Shown: positions 44,081-52,114 of the stretch, piece after piece
Layout: every line of letters starts with the position of its first letter
Position numbering within the stretch: the first letter of the stretch is position 1
Source of the DNA: WHSV01 sp050694055
GTDB lineage: Bacteria; Actinomycetota; CADDZG01; WHSQ01
Length of the DNA: 64,000 bases
Assembly (NCBI GenBank): GCA_050694055.1
Contig: JBOGWX010000131.1
Span: 16,859 to 80,858 of the forward strand
Reading direction: 5' to 3'
Notes under the pieces: model-generated
Told to the model about the DNA's origin: nothing
What the model saw: the letters and a program-made list of their open reading frames with translations, nothing else
Databases searched by the model: none
Made by a program: the position numbers and the translations under genes

Positions 44081-45115
44081 CTAGGTGAGCACCTTTTGCA
44101 GAGCTCTTATCGCGGTTTCGACATCGGCGGACGAGACGTCGCGATGGGTCACGAAGCGCATGACGGGGGCCGCGCCTCCCAGGCTCAGAACCCCCTCGCG
44201 TCGAAGCGCGTCGCTCACCTGGGCCCCCGTGGTCCCGAACTTGCCGACGTCCACGTAGACCATGTTGGTTTCCACCGATTCCAACACGACGCAGTCCTCG
44301 TTCAGCTCGGCGAAGCTCTCGGCGAGACGGCGAGCGTTGGCGTGGTCCTCGTGCAGTCGGTCAGGGCCGGTTTCGAGTGCGACGCGCGCCGCGGCCGCAA
44401 GCACGCCGGCCTGGCGCATGCCGCCACCCAAGCGCTTGCGGAGCCGGTGCGACTCTGCAAGTAGGTTCGCCGGCCCCACGACCATGGAGCCGACCGGAGC
44501 CCCCAGGCCCTTCGAGAAACAGAACGTCACGGTGTCGGCGCACGCCGCCCACTCCACTGCGGCCGTACCGGTCGCGGCCTGCGCGTTGAACAGACGCGCC
44601 CCGTCAAGGTGCAACGCAACGCCCCGATCGCGCGTCACCTTCGCAACGGCGCGCGCCTCGTCGATCGGGAAGACCCGGCCCCCGGCTGCGTTGTGCGTGT
44701 TCTCCATGGCCACGACGGCTGTGCGCGGGTTGTGCTCGGTGCCCGGTCGGATGACGTCGGCGACCTGTTCGGCGGTGATGGTTCCGGCACGTCCCGGTAA
44801 CGGACGCATCATGAGTCCGAGATGAGTCGCCACCGAACCACCCTCGTAGTGAAGAAAGTGGGCACCGGCATCGCACACGATCTCGTCACCCGGCCGGGCG
44901 AGAGCTCCGAGCGAGACCTGGTTGCCCATCGAGCCGGTGGGGACGAAGAGACCGGCCTCCTTGCCGAGCAGCCCGGCCGCGTACTCTTGCAGCGAGTTGA
45001 TGGTCGGGTCGTCGCCGAACACGTCGTCGCCGACCTCCGCGCCGGCCATCGCCCGGCGCATCTCGGGGGTGGGGCGTGTGACCGTGTCCGAACGAAGATC
45101 GATGAGGTTGGTCAT
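44081..45115 (-). CDS. ltaE: Low-specificity L-threonine aldolase
   Basis: 344-residue PLP enzyme cleaving threonine/allo-threonine to glycine and acetaldehyde. Seen: [60 protein letters not shown], and [13 protein letters not shown] with the PLP lysine. ATG start. Glycine made here could feed the nearby ThiO reaction, but that is only a metabolic possibility. Lies between the RsbW gene and phosphofructokinase. Confidence 0.94.
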   Translation of the reverse strand: MTNLIDLRSDTVTRPTPEMRRAMAGAEVGDDVFGDDPTINSLQEYAAGLLGKEAGLFVPTGSMGNQVSLGALARPGDEIVCDAGAHFLHYEGGSVATHLGLMMRPLPGRAGTITAEQVADVIRPGTEHNPRTAVVAMENTHNAAGGRVFPIDEARAVAKVTRDRGVALHLDGARLFNAQAATGTAAVEWAACADTVTFCFSKGLGAPVGSMVVGPANLLAESHRLRKRLGGGMRQAGVLAAAARVALETGPDRLHEDHANARRLAESFAELNEDCVVLESVETNMVYVDVGKFGTTGAQVSDALRREGVLSLGGAAPVMRFVTHRDVSSADVETAIRALQKVLT

Positions 45116-45170
45116 GGTTGGAATCTACTTCCCTCCCACTGCGGTCGAGACGGATCATCGGGGCGAGCCG

Positions 45171-46205
45171 TTACCCGAAGAAGACCTCGGCCGTCTCGTA
45201 CAGCTCGGGGTCTACCGTCTTGAGCTCGCCCACCGCATCGCCGAGCGGGACGCGCGTGACGTCCGGCCCCCTCAACGCCACCATCTTTCCGTAGTCGCCG
45301 TCGCTCGCACAGTCGATGGCGGCGATACCGAAGCGCGTCGCCAGCACCCGGTCGAAGGCGGTGGGCGTTCCGCCTCGCTGAATGTGGCCCAGGATCGTCG
45401 CGCGCGTCTCGTAGCCGGTGCGCTTCTCGATCTCCTTCTCGAGCATCACCCCGATGCCCCCGAGACGAACGTGCCCGAACGAGTCGGTGGCCTCCTCGGA
45501 GGTGACGACATCCTCGCTCTCGAGCGGAACCGCGCCCTCCGCCACCACCACGATCGAGAAGGTGCGACCGGCTTGGTGGCGGTGGCGTATGTGCTCGCAC
45601 ACTCCCTCGATGTCGAAGGGTCGCTCCGGCACCAAGATCGAATCGCCACCTCCGGCGATCCCCGCGTAGGTCGCGATCCAGCCCGCGTGACGCCCCATGA
45701 CCTCGACCACCATGACCCGGTTGTGCGCCTCGGCCGTCGAGTGCAGACGATCGATCGCGTCCGTGCAGATCTGAACCGCGGTGTTGAAGCCGAAGGTGAA
45801 GTCGGTTGCGCTGAGGTCGTTGTCTATCGTCTTGGGAACGCCGACTACGTGCACGCCCTCGGAGTGCAGCTTGTCGGCAACCCCGAGCGTGTCCTCGCCG
45901 CCCACCGCGATGAGGCAGTCGATGCGCTCCTCGGTCAGGCTGGCCTTGACTCGCTCGACGCCGCGCTCCTCTTTGAAGGGATTGGTGCGCGACGAGCCCA
46001 GGATGGTCCCGCCACGGTGGAGGATGCCCGAGGTGTTGTCGGGCGTCAGGTTGATGCGCTGGTTGTCGAGCACCCCTCGCCAGCCGTCCTTGTAGCCCAC
46101 GATCGCGTGCCCGTAGCGGTTAACGCCCTTGCGAACGACCGCACGTATGACGGCGTTCAGACCGGGGCAGTCTCCCCCGCCCGTCAGGATGCCGATGCGC
46201 GCCAC
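45171..46205 (-). CDS. 6-phosphofructokinase, pyrophosphate-type signature
   Basis: 344 residues: IGILTGGGDCPGLNAVIRAVV, GGTILGSSRTNPF, AVGGEDTLGVA, GVPKTIDNDLSATDFTFGF, MGRHAGWIA and GHIQRGGTPTAFDRVLATRFG. The GGEDT/PKTIDND pair (Asp and Lys) is the signature of pyrophosphate-dependent enzymes such as that of Amycolatopsis, whereas ATP enzymes have GGDGS or GGEGT, so PPi is the likely phosphoryl donor. GTG start with GAGGAG upstream; a long open frame upstream runs through repeat array D and is not needed. Confidence 0.9.
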   Translation of the reverse strand: MARIGILTGGGDCPGLNAVIRAVVRKGVNRYGHAIVGYKDGWRGVLDNQRINLTPDNTSGILHRGGTILGSSRTNPFKEERGVERVKASLTEERIDCLIAVGGEDTLGVADKLHSEGVHVVGVPKTIDNDLSATDFTFGFNTAVQICTDAIDRLHSTAEAHNRVMVVEVMGRHAGWIATYAGIAGGGDSILVPERPFDIEGVCEHIRHRHQAGRTFSIVVVAEGAVPLESEDVVTSEEATDSFGHVRLGGIGVMLEKEIEKRTGYETRATILGHIQRGGTPTAFDRVLATRFGIAAIDCASDGDYGKMVALRGPDVTRVPLGDAVGELKTVDPELYETAEVFFG

Positions 46206-46235
46206 TCGTTCTCCTCGCTTTCTCTTTCGCTCTCT

Positions 46236-46314
46236 TGCGGTCCGGCCGAGCCCGCCCGCGCCCTCTTGCGGTCCGGCCGAGCCCGCCCCGCGCTTGCGGT
46301 CCGGTCGAAACAAC
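46236..46314 (+). repeat. Dispersed GC-rich minisatellite, array D (upstream of phosphofructokinase)
   Basis: Three copies starting at 46236, 46267 and 46295 (spacing 31 and 28), each with TGCGGTCCGGCCGAGCCCGC; the third is cut after TGCGGTCCGG and runs into TCGAAAC. They lie in the 5' region shared by the divergent phosphofructokinase and RlpA-like genes, outside any recognised protein. Confidence 0.92.
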
Positions 46315-46362
46315 CTAACCGTCGGCGGGCCACTCAATCGCAGGCTCCGTCGTACCGATGTA

Positions 46363-47376
46363 ATGGCTATGAGCGGATCCGGCTCCCTGCTCGCGCGCGC
46401 GGTGACGGCGGCCCTGGTGGTCGCCGGACTGGTCGCGTCGGCGAGCGCCCAGAGCGCGGGCGCCGCGGACCTCGAGAGCGTGAGGGCCCACGCCCAGAGC
46501 GTCGCCGACGAGGCAACCGACCTCGAACGCCGGGCGCAGGCTCTCGACGAGCGCAGAAGCGCCCTGGACGAACGCATCGTCCGGCTCAGCGGAGAGATCG
46601 GCGCGCTGGAGTCCAAGATCAACTCCATCGGCCATGAGCTGGCCGCCGCCCGGGATCTCTACATCGAGCGCGCGGTCGAGGCCTACAAGAGCGGGACCCC
46701 CGGCACGCGGCTCGACATGCTCCTGGCCGCCGAGACCATGGCCGAGTTCTTCGCCGTGGCCGAGATCAACAGCGTCGCCGTGGCGCTCGACACGAAGCGG
46801 CTTCAGGAGCTCGAGGGCACCAGGGTGGACATCGAGATGGCGCAGGACAGCCTCGACGAGCGCAAGCAGGAACAGATCGAATCCCGCGCCGAGGTCGAGG
46901 CCCTCGACGATGAGATCGCGACGACCCTCGACGATCGCCGTGCTCGGCTACGAGCGCTGGCGGCCGAGGTCGAGGAGCTCGAGAGGCAGGTGCGCAGAGA
47001 GGCTCGTCTGGCCCGGCCGCCCGACGCGACCGCTCCGCCGTCGTCCACGGTGGCCACCGGAGACATCCCGGACGGCTACGTCTCCACCGGCGTGACCTTC
47101 GGCGGCGTGGCCTCCTGGTACGGCCCCGGTTTCGCCGGCAACCTGACCGCCAACGGCGAGATCTACGACCCGATGGGTCTGACCGCGGCCAGCAAGGAGC
47201 TGCCCTTCAACACGCTGCTCTTCGTGAGCTACCAGGGGCGGGGCGTGGTCGTGCGGATCAACGACCGGGGGCCCTACGTGGGCGACCGCATCATCGATCT
47301 GTCCCAGGGCGCGGCGCAGACCATCGGAATGAGCGGCATCGGCTGGGTCGACGCCACCATCGTGGTGAAGAGTTAA
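46363..47376 (+). CDS. RlpA-like protein with N-terminal coiled coil
   Basis: 337 residues. A signal peptide (SLLARAVTAALVVAGLVASASA) is followed by a long coiled coil (about 35-230; ATDLERRAQALDERRSALDE and further heptads) and a C-terminal double-psi beta-barrel: VASWYGPGFAGNLTANGEIYDP and VRINDRGPYVGDRIIDLSQGAA. DPBB/RlpA proteins bind or cleave peptidoglycan, and a coiled coil ahead of the barrel recalls EnvC/NlpC-type septal proteins. Probably exported and active at the division site or wall. Divergent from phosphofructokinase. Confidence 0.87.
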   Translation: MAMSGSGSLLARAVTAALVVAGLVASASAQSAGAADLESVRAHAQSVADEATDLERRAQALDERRSALDERIVRLSGEIGALESKINSIGHELAAARDLYIERAVEAYKSGTPGTRLDMLLAAETMAEFFAVAEINSVAVALDTKRLQELEGTRVDIEMAQDSLDERKQEQIESRAEVEALDDEIATTLDDRRARLRALAAEVEELERQVRREARLARPPDATAPPSSTVATGDIPDGYVSTGVTFGGVASWYGPGFAGNLTANGEIYDPMGLTAASKELPFNTLLFVSYQGRGVVVRINDRGPYVGDRIIDLSQGAAQTIGMSGIGWVDATIVVKS

Positions 47377-47386
47377 GCGCCGGTCC

Positions 47387-47887
47387 TCAGCTCGCCTCTG
47401 CCTCGGCCAGCTGTTTGACCAGGCAGACCGTGGTTCCGTCGGGACCCATCTGGATGTCGACCTCGTCCATCAGCCCCCGCATGAGGTCGAGGCCGAACCC
47501 GCCGATGCGCTCCTCGAGCTCGGCCTGGGCATCGCGTGACGGGTGAGAGGTCTTCGACCACTCCTGGGTGGAGTAGTCCTGGATGTAGAAGCGCGCGGAG
47601 CTCCCGTCGATCTCCCACAGAATCTCGGGGGCCGGGTCTTCGACTCTGTGCCCGTGCACCAGGGCGTTGGTGCAGGCTTCGGTCACGGCCACGAGGCAGT
47701 CGAAGCTGAGCGATGCGTCCGCGCCGACGTTCGTCAGGTCCGCGCGGATCTTCTTGCGTACGCCGGAGAGACTGGCTTTGCCGGCCAGCGGATGTTTTCT
47801 GACGGTCACTGTCGCTTCTGTCTCGCTCGGCACACCCCTGCGCTCAATGCCCGATCGACCTGCCCTGGTGGCTCGCCCTGTGGTCAT
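47387..47887 (-). CDS. RsbW-like ATP-binding protein with degenerate G1 box
   Basis: 166 residues of the anti-sigma kinase family. N box AVTEACTNALVHGHRVED and GGFGLDLMRGLMDEVDI are clear, but the usual DxGxGF motif is replaced by IQDYSTQEW, so ATP binding or kinase activity may differ. ATG start; divergent from the esterase gene with 102 bases between. Convergent with the RlpA-like gene, 10 bases apart. Confidence 0.8.
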   Translation of the reverse strand: MTTGRATRAGRSGIERRGVPSETEATVTVRKHPLAGKASLSGVRKKIRADLTNVGADASLSFDCLVAVTEACTNALVHGHRVEDPAPEILWEIDGSSARFYIQDYSTQEWSKTSHPSRDAQAELEERIGGFGLDLMRGLMDEVDIQMGPDGTTVCLVKQLAEAEAS

Positions 47888-47989
47888 GTTAAAGAGTTCA
47901 CACCCCCGGTGGGAGTCAAACACCGCAATACGAACTTTATGCACTTTTATGGGGTTTTGGCAGGTTCCGGTCGTCGAGGAAAGGCCACG

Positions 47990-48748
47990 GTGGAGTCGGA
48001 GATCCTGACGGGAGCCGAGGAGTTCAGCTTCGAGGGCGGCCCGGTCGGCGCCCTGCTGGTGCACGGCTTCACCGGCAGCCCCCAGGGCATGAGAGGCCTG
48101 GGTCGCTACCTCGCCGAACGCGATATCGCCGTCGAGGGGATCAGGCTTCCGGGGCACGGGACGACCTGGCAGGACCTGGACGCCCGCCGCCCGCACGAGT
48201 GGGTCTCCGCCGTCGAGGAGGGCTACGCCAAGGTCGCCCACGGGAGGGACCAGGTGTTCGTCGTGTCGCTCTCGTTCGGCTCCGCGCTGGCCGTGGACTT
48301 CGCGGCACGTCATCCCGGCAAGGTGGCCGGGCTGGTGAGTTTGGCGGGGCTGGTGCTGGTCAAGGATCCCCGGCGCTTTTTCTCAGGCGCCATACGACGG
48401 ATGGTCCCATCGATTCCGGGCGTAGCCAACGACATCGCCGATCCCGAGGCGCGCGAGATCGCCTACGACCGCTTCCCCACCACCGCCGGCCACCACATGC
48501 TGCAGTTCATCAAGCTCGCTCGGAGCGCGTTGCCCCATGTGACCTGCCCGTTGCTGGTCATGCACTCGCACAACGACCACACGGTCCACCCCGATAACGC
48601 GCTCGAGATCCACCGGGGCGCCTCGTCGCGCGACAAGCAGATCGTCTGGGTCGACAACAGCTATCACGTCATCACGCTCGACGTCGACAAACAGAGGGTC
48701 TACGAGTCCACCTACGAGTTCATCAAGCAGAGAAGCCGGCCTCGCTAG
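47990..48748 (+). CDS. Alpha/beta hydrolase (carboxylesterase/monoacylglycerol-lipase-like)
   Basis: 252 residues. Oxyanion segment LLVHGFTGSPQGM, lid-side LPGHGTTWQDLDARRPHEWV, nucleophile VSLSFGSALAVDFA, acid MHSHNDHTVHPD and base NSYHVITLD are in family order, as in Est30/YvaK-type carboxylesterases. The nucleophile elbow reads SLSFG rather than the common GLSMG, with Ser in place of the first Gly. GTG start after GAGGAAAGG. Followed 28 bases later by the TIGR00300-type gene. Confidence 0.88.
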   Translation: MESEILTGAEEFSFEGGPVGALLVHGFTGSPQGMRGLGRYLAERDIAVEGIRLPGHGTTWQDLDARRPHEWVSAVEEGYAKVAHGRDQVFVVSLSFGSALAVDFAARHPGKVAGLVSLAGLVLVKDPRRFFSGAIRRMVPSIPGVANDIADPEAREIAYDRFPTTAGHHMLQFIKLARSALPHVTCPLLVMHSHNDHTVHPDNALEIHRGASSRDKQIVWVDNSYHVITLDVDKQRVYESTYEFIKQRSRPR

Positions 48749-48776
48749 AGTCGACCACAAAGGAGCTTCTGCCAGC

Positions 48777-50036
48777 ATGCCCTCGGAGACCGTCAGCCTC
48801 AGCGGCCACATCATCGACAACCTCACCCTTCCCAGGGTCCTGGACGAGATCATCAACGCCGGCTACCACTACCGCATCGAGAAGCTCGACATCGGAGTTC
48901 GTCACGACGACCCAAGCACTGCGAGCATCGAGGTGACGACTTCAACCGACCAGGAGATGACGCACCTTCTCGACCAGCTGCGCGTACATGGAGCCAATCC
49001 AGAAACGGTCGAGGATGCACGGCTGGCCGAAGCCGACATGGACGGCGCGCTTCCACCCGGCTTCTACTCCTCGACCAACCTCGAAACCGAGATTCGCATC
49101 GACGGCAGGTGGCTGCGCGTCACGCATCCCGAGATGGACTGCGGCATCGTGGTCGAGGGCGAAGGCGCTCGAACCGTGGCCATGGGCGAGATTCGCAGAG
49201 GCATGCGGGTCGTCATGTCGGGTCTCGGCATCCGGGCGCTGGCGCTCGAACGTCCGAGAGGTGAGGACCGGGGAGCCTTCGAGTTCATGAGCTCGGACAT
49301 CTCGTCTGAGAAGCCCAAGGGTCTCCTGCTGGACCAGGTGGCCGATCAGATGCGCGCGGTCAAGGCGGCAGGCAAACGAATCATGTGGGTGGCGGGGCCG
49401 GCGGTCGTGCACACCGGCACCGCGCCGGACATCAGCGCACTCATCAGAGCCGGTTACGTCAATGCGTTCTTCGGCGGCAACGGTGTAGCCGCGCACGACG
49501 TCGAGTCGCACATCTTCGGGACCTCTCTCGGAGTCCATCTCGACCGCGGCACCCCCGCGGACCACGGTCACGAGCACCACATCCGCGCGCTCAACGAGGT
49601 TCGCCGGCACGGTTCGTTCCAAGCCGCGATCGATGCCGGTGTGTTCACCGACGGTGTCGTCTATCACCTGGTGACGCACGGATGTGACTACCTCTTCGGT
49701 GGGAGCGTGCGCGACGACGGCCCCATGCCCGAGACCGTGACCGACATGATGGAGGTGCAGCGCCGGCTGCGCGCGCTCATCTGGGGCGAGGGTGGCGACG
49801 ACCTGGTCGGTTATTGCATCGTGGTGGGAACCATGCTGCACGGCATCGCCACCGGCAACTGCCTCCCCGCCTCGGTACCGTTGGTGTGCGTCGACATCAA
49901 CCAGGCCACGGTGACCAAGCTCATGGACCGCGGCTCGTGGCAGTCGATCGGGATCATCACCGACCTGAGTCTCTTCGTGCGGGCGCTCGTCGATCGCCTC
50001 GCCCCGGAGCAACTCAGAGGCCGAGGCGCTCTGTGA
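48777..50036 (+). CDS. TIGR00300/LOR-SDH-type protein, possible ornithine cyclodeaminase relative
   Basis: 419 residues resembling the LOR/SDH conserved-region family (TIGR00300), which includes the C-terminal domain of cyanobacterial AgrE/ArgZ. N-terminal IIDNLTLPRVLDEIINAGYHY and ASIEVTTSTDQEMTHLLDQL, then WVAGPAVVHTGTAPDIS, NAFFGGNGVAAHDVES, HLDRGTPADHGHEHHIRALN, and GNCLPASVPLVCVDINQATVTKL. The NAD-binding-type core suggests an NAD-dependent cyclodeaminase or related reaction; substrate unproved. Its end overlaps the convergent cpgS-like gene by 23 bases. Confidence 0.75.
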   Translation: MPSETVSLSGHIIDNLTLPRVLDEIINAGYHYRIEKLDIGVRHDDPSTASIEVTTSTDQEMTHLLDQLRVHGANPETVEDARLAEADMDGALPPGFYSSTNLETEIRIDGRWLRVTHPEMDCGIVVEGEGARTVAMGEIRRGMRVVMSGLGIRALALERPRGEDRGAFEFMSSDISSEKPKGLLLDQVADQMRAVKAAGKRIMWVAGPAVVHTGTAPDISALIRAGYVNAFFGGNGVAAHDVESHIFGTSLGVHLDRGTPADHGHEHHIRALNEVRRHGSFQAAIDAGVFTDGVVYHLVTHGCDYLFGGSVRDDGPMPETVTDMMEVQRRLRALIWGEGGDDLVGYCIVVGTMLHGIATGNCLPASVPLVCVDINQATVTKLMDRGSWQSIGIITDLSLFVRALVDRLAPEQLRGRGAL

Positions 50037-51339
50037 GGATCGTGGCGATATCCGGCGAGGAGACCGGCTCGAGCTCGTAGGTCGCTCGTACGGCCGGCTT
50101 GTCGAGGTCGCAGATCTTGCGAAGATCGATGGGTGTTGCGATGAGCACGACTTCTGCATCCGACGCATTGATCGTGTCGCTGAGATCCTTGCGCTGCTGG
50201 TCCGAGTAGCCCATCGCCGGCAGCAACTCGTGCCCGATGTGTGGGTAGGCGGCATAGACGTCCCTGATCGATCCGGCCGCGAAGGGGCGCGCGTCGACGA
50301 GCGACGCCGCGCCTGCGCGCTTCGCCGCGACCACGCCTGCGCCAAAGCGCATCTCGCCGTGGGTGAGCGTCGGTCCGTCTTCGATCACGATGACGCGCCT
50401 GCCCCTCAAAGCTTCCTCGTCATCGACCGTGATCGGCGAATGTGCCTCGACCACCTGAACGTCGGGATTGACCGCGTCGATCGTCTTCTTGAGCGTGGCG
50501 AGGTCCTCTTCCTCCGCCGAATCGACCTTGTTGATGACGACCACGTCGGCCATGCGCAGGTTCGCCTCGCCGGGGTGATAGCTGGTCTCGTGACCGACGC
50601 GCAGAGGGTCCGCCACGGTGATGTGCACGTCGGGCCGGTAAAAGGGAAGGTCGTTGTTGCCACCGTCCCACACGACGACGTCGGCCTCCGTTTGCGCCCG
50701 CTCGAGGATGGCCCCGTAGTCGATGCCGGCATAGACGACCGACCCGTGAGAGAGATGAGGCTCGTACTCCTCACGCTCCTCGATGGTGCAGTTCGCGGCC
50801 AGGAGATCCGCGTAGGTCTCGAAGCGCTGCACGGCTTGCTCGCTGAGGTTTCCGTAGGGCATGGGATGGCGTACCACGGCGATCTTCTGACCGAGGTCCT
50901 CGAGGCACCGGGCCACGTGCCGGGTGGTCTGGGACTTACCGGAGCCGGTGCGCACCGCGCAGATCGCAACCACCGGTTTGGTGGACGCGATCATCGTCGA
51001 GCGAGGACCCAGCAGCCGGTAGTCCGCTCCCGCCGCCAGGGCGCGCGAGGCGAGGTGCATGACGTGGTTGTGGCTCGTGTCCGAATAAGCGAACACGACC
51101 TCGTCGACGTCGTATTCGGCGCAGATAGCCTCGAGGTCCTCCTCGGCGGCTATCGGGATTCCGGCGGGATAGAGGTCACCTGCGAGCTCCGGAGGGTAGA
51201 CGCGGTCCTCGATCCCGGGAATCTGGGTGGCGGTGAACGCGACGACCTCGTGGCGACCGTCCCGGCGAAAAGTCGTGTTGAAGTTATGGAAGTCTCGCCC
51301 CGCAGCGCCGACTATGACCACTCGCCGTCTGTCGCTCAT
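50014..51339 (-). CDS. Cyclic 2,3-diphosphoglycerate synthase-like GTPase
   Basis: 441 residues: VVIVGAAGRDFHNFNTTFRRD, VVAFTATQIPGIEDRVYPPEL, VFAYSDTSHNHVMHLASRAL, the P-loop ICAVRTGSGKSQTTRHVA, VVRHPMPYGNLSEQAVQRFE, VVWDGGNNDLPFYRPD, ADVVVINKVDSAEEED. This is the family of the methanogen enzyme forming cyclic 2,3-diphosphoglycerate; in bacteria its job is unclear. The ATG follows the divergent TetR region; a longer open frame upstream is spurious. Paired tail to tail with the TIGR00300-type gene. Confidence 0.83.
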   Translation of the reverse strand: MSDRRRVVIVGAAGRDFHNFNTTFRRDGRHEVVAFTATQIPGIEDRVYPPELAGDLYPAGIPIAAEEDLEAICAEYDVDEVVFAYSDTSHNHVMHLASRALAAGADYRLLGPRSTMIASTKPVVAICAVRTGSGKSQTTRHVARCLEDLGQKIAVVRHPMPYGNLSEQAVQRFETYADLLAANCTIEEREEYEPHLSHGSVVYAGIDYGAILERAQTEADVVVWDGGNNDLPFYRPDVHITVADPLRVGHETSYHPGEANLRMADVVVINKVDSAEEEDLATLKKTIDAVNPDVQVVEAHSPITVDDEEALRGRRVIVIEDGPTLTHGEMRFGAGVVAAKRAGAASLVDARPFAAGSIRDVYAAYPHIGHELLPAMGYSDQQRKDLSDTINASDAEVVLIATPIDLRKICDLDKPAVRATYELEPVSSPDIATILTERLGL

Positions 51340-51495
51340 CAGCCGGGACTTTACCTCACGACCGGGGCGCTCCCGGGGGTGCCCTTTAGTTCGGAGTGAG
51401 CCGAGGCTGTAACCAGCCGAGAGCCCCTTTGGTCTCAACCGAAACCGTGGCGAATTTTCTGGCCCCCGGACACGAGGCGGCGTAGGGTACGTCGA

Positions 51496-52104
51496 ATGGT
51501 TACTCGAAAGCTCACCAGAAGAGGCACGAAGCGCAGGGACCAGGTCATGGACGCGGCGCTCAGGTTGTTCGCCGAGCAGGGCTACCACGGCACGACCGTG
51601 GGTGACATCTGCGACACTCTCGGTGTCGGTAAGGGGGTCTTCTACTGGTATTTCGAGTCCAAGGAAGGACTCTTCACCGAGCTGCTGGAAGACTGCCTGC
51701 TGAAGCTCCGGCGAGCTCAGCAGCAGGAGATCGAGAAGGTCTCCCAACCGGTCGCCCGCATCGAACAGGGCATCAGAGCCTCGATCGACTTCTTTCGGGA
51801 GACGCCTGCGTTCCTCTCCTTGATTCGCGGCGCGGCGCGCTACGAAGAGTTCGCCTCCCAGGTCGCCCACGGGCAGGAGATAGTCGTGTCCGACGTCGCG
51901 CTGCACGTCAAGGAGGGCCAGGCCCAGGGCACGATTCGCCACGGCGACCCCGACCTCATGGCCCACGGGATCCTCGGATCGGTCTTTCACTTCGTCGAGG
52001 TCTACTTCGGAACCGACATCGAGCAGACCGCAGACCGGCCCCAACTCGCGGACGAGGCCGTCACCTTCTGCCTGCACGGGGTCCTGACCGGCTCGGCCCT
52101 GTGA
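51496..52104 (+). CDS. TetR/AcrR-family transcriptional regulator
   Basis: 202 residues with N-terminal HTH: RRDQVMDAALRLFAEQGYHGTTVGDICDTLGVGKGVFYWYFESKEGLF in overlapping pieces, the standard TetR pattern. The C-terminal ligand domain (IEQGIRASIDFFRETPAFLSLI) is all-helical. The gene is divergent from the cpgS-like gene with 156 bases between, and that gene is the most obvious target. The effector is unknown. Confidence 0.88.
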   Translation: MVTRKLTRRGTKRRDQVMDAALRLFAEQGYHGTTVGDICDTLGVGKGVFYWYFESKEGLFTELLEDCLLKLRRAQQQEIEKVSQPVARIEQGIRASIDFFRETPAFLSLIRGAARYEEFASQVAHGQEIVVSDVALHVKEGQAQGTIRHGDPDLMAHGILGSVFHFVEVYFGTDIEQTADRPQLADEAVTFCLHGVLTGSAL

Positions 52105-52114
52105 GAACGGCCGG

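Noticed and set aside
46206..46628. N-terminal extension of phosphofructokinase reading through repeat array D
   Set aside because: Family proteins begin at MARIGILTGGGD and a good ribosome binding site precedes the GTG; the upstream frame antisense-overlaps the RlpA-like gene.
47888..47989. SigB-type promoter (GTTT ... GGGT) for the RsbW-like gene
   Set aside because: The spacing between the two boxes is about 12 bases, shorter than the usual 14-16, and the -10 would lie too close to the ATG.
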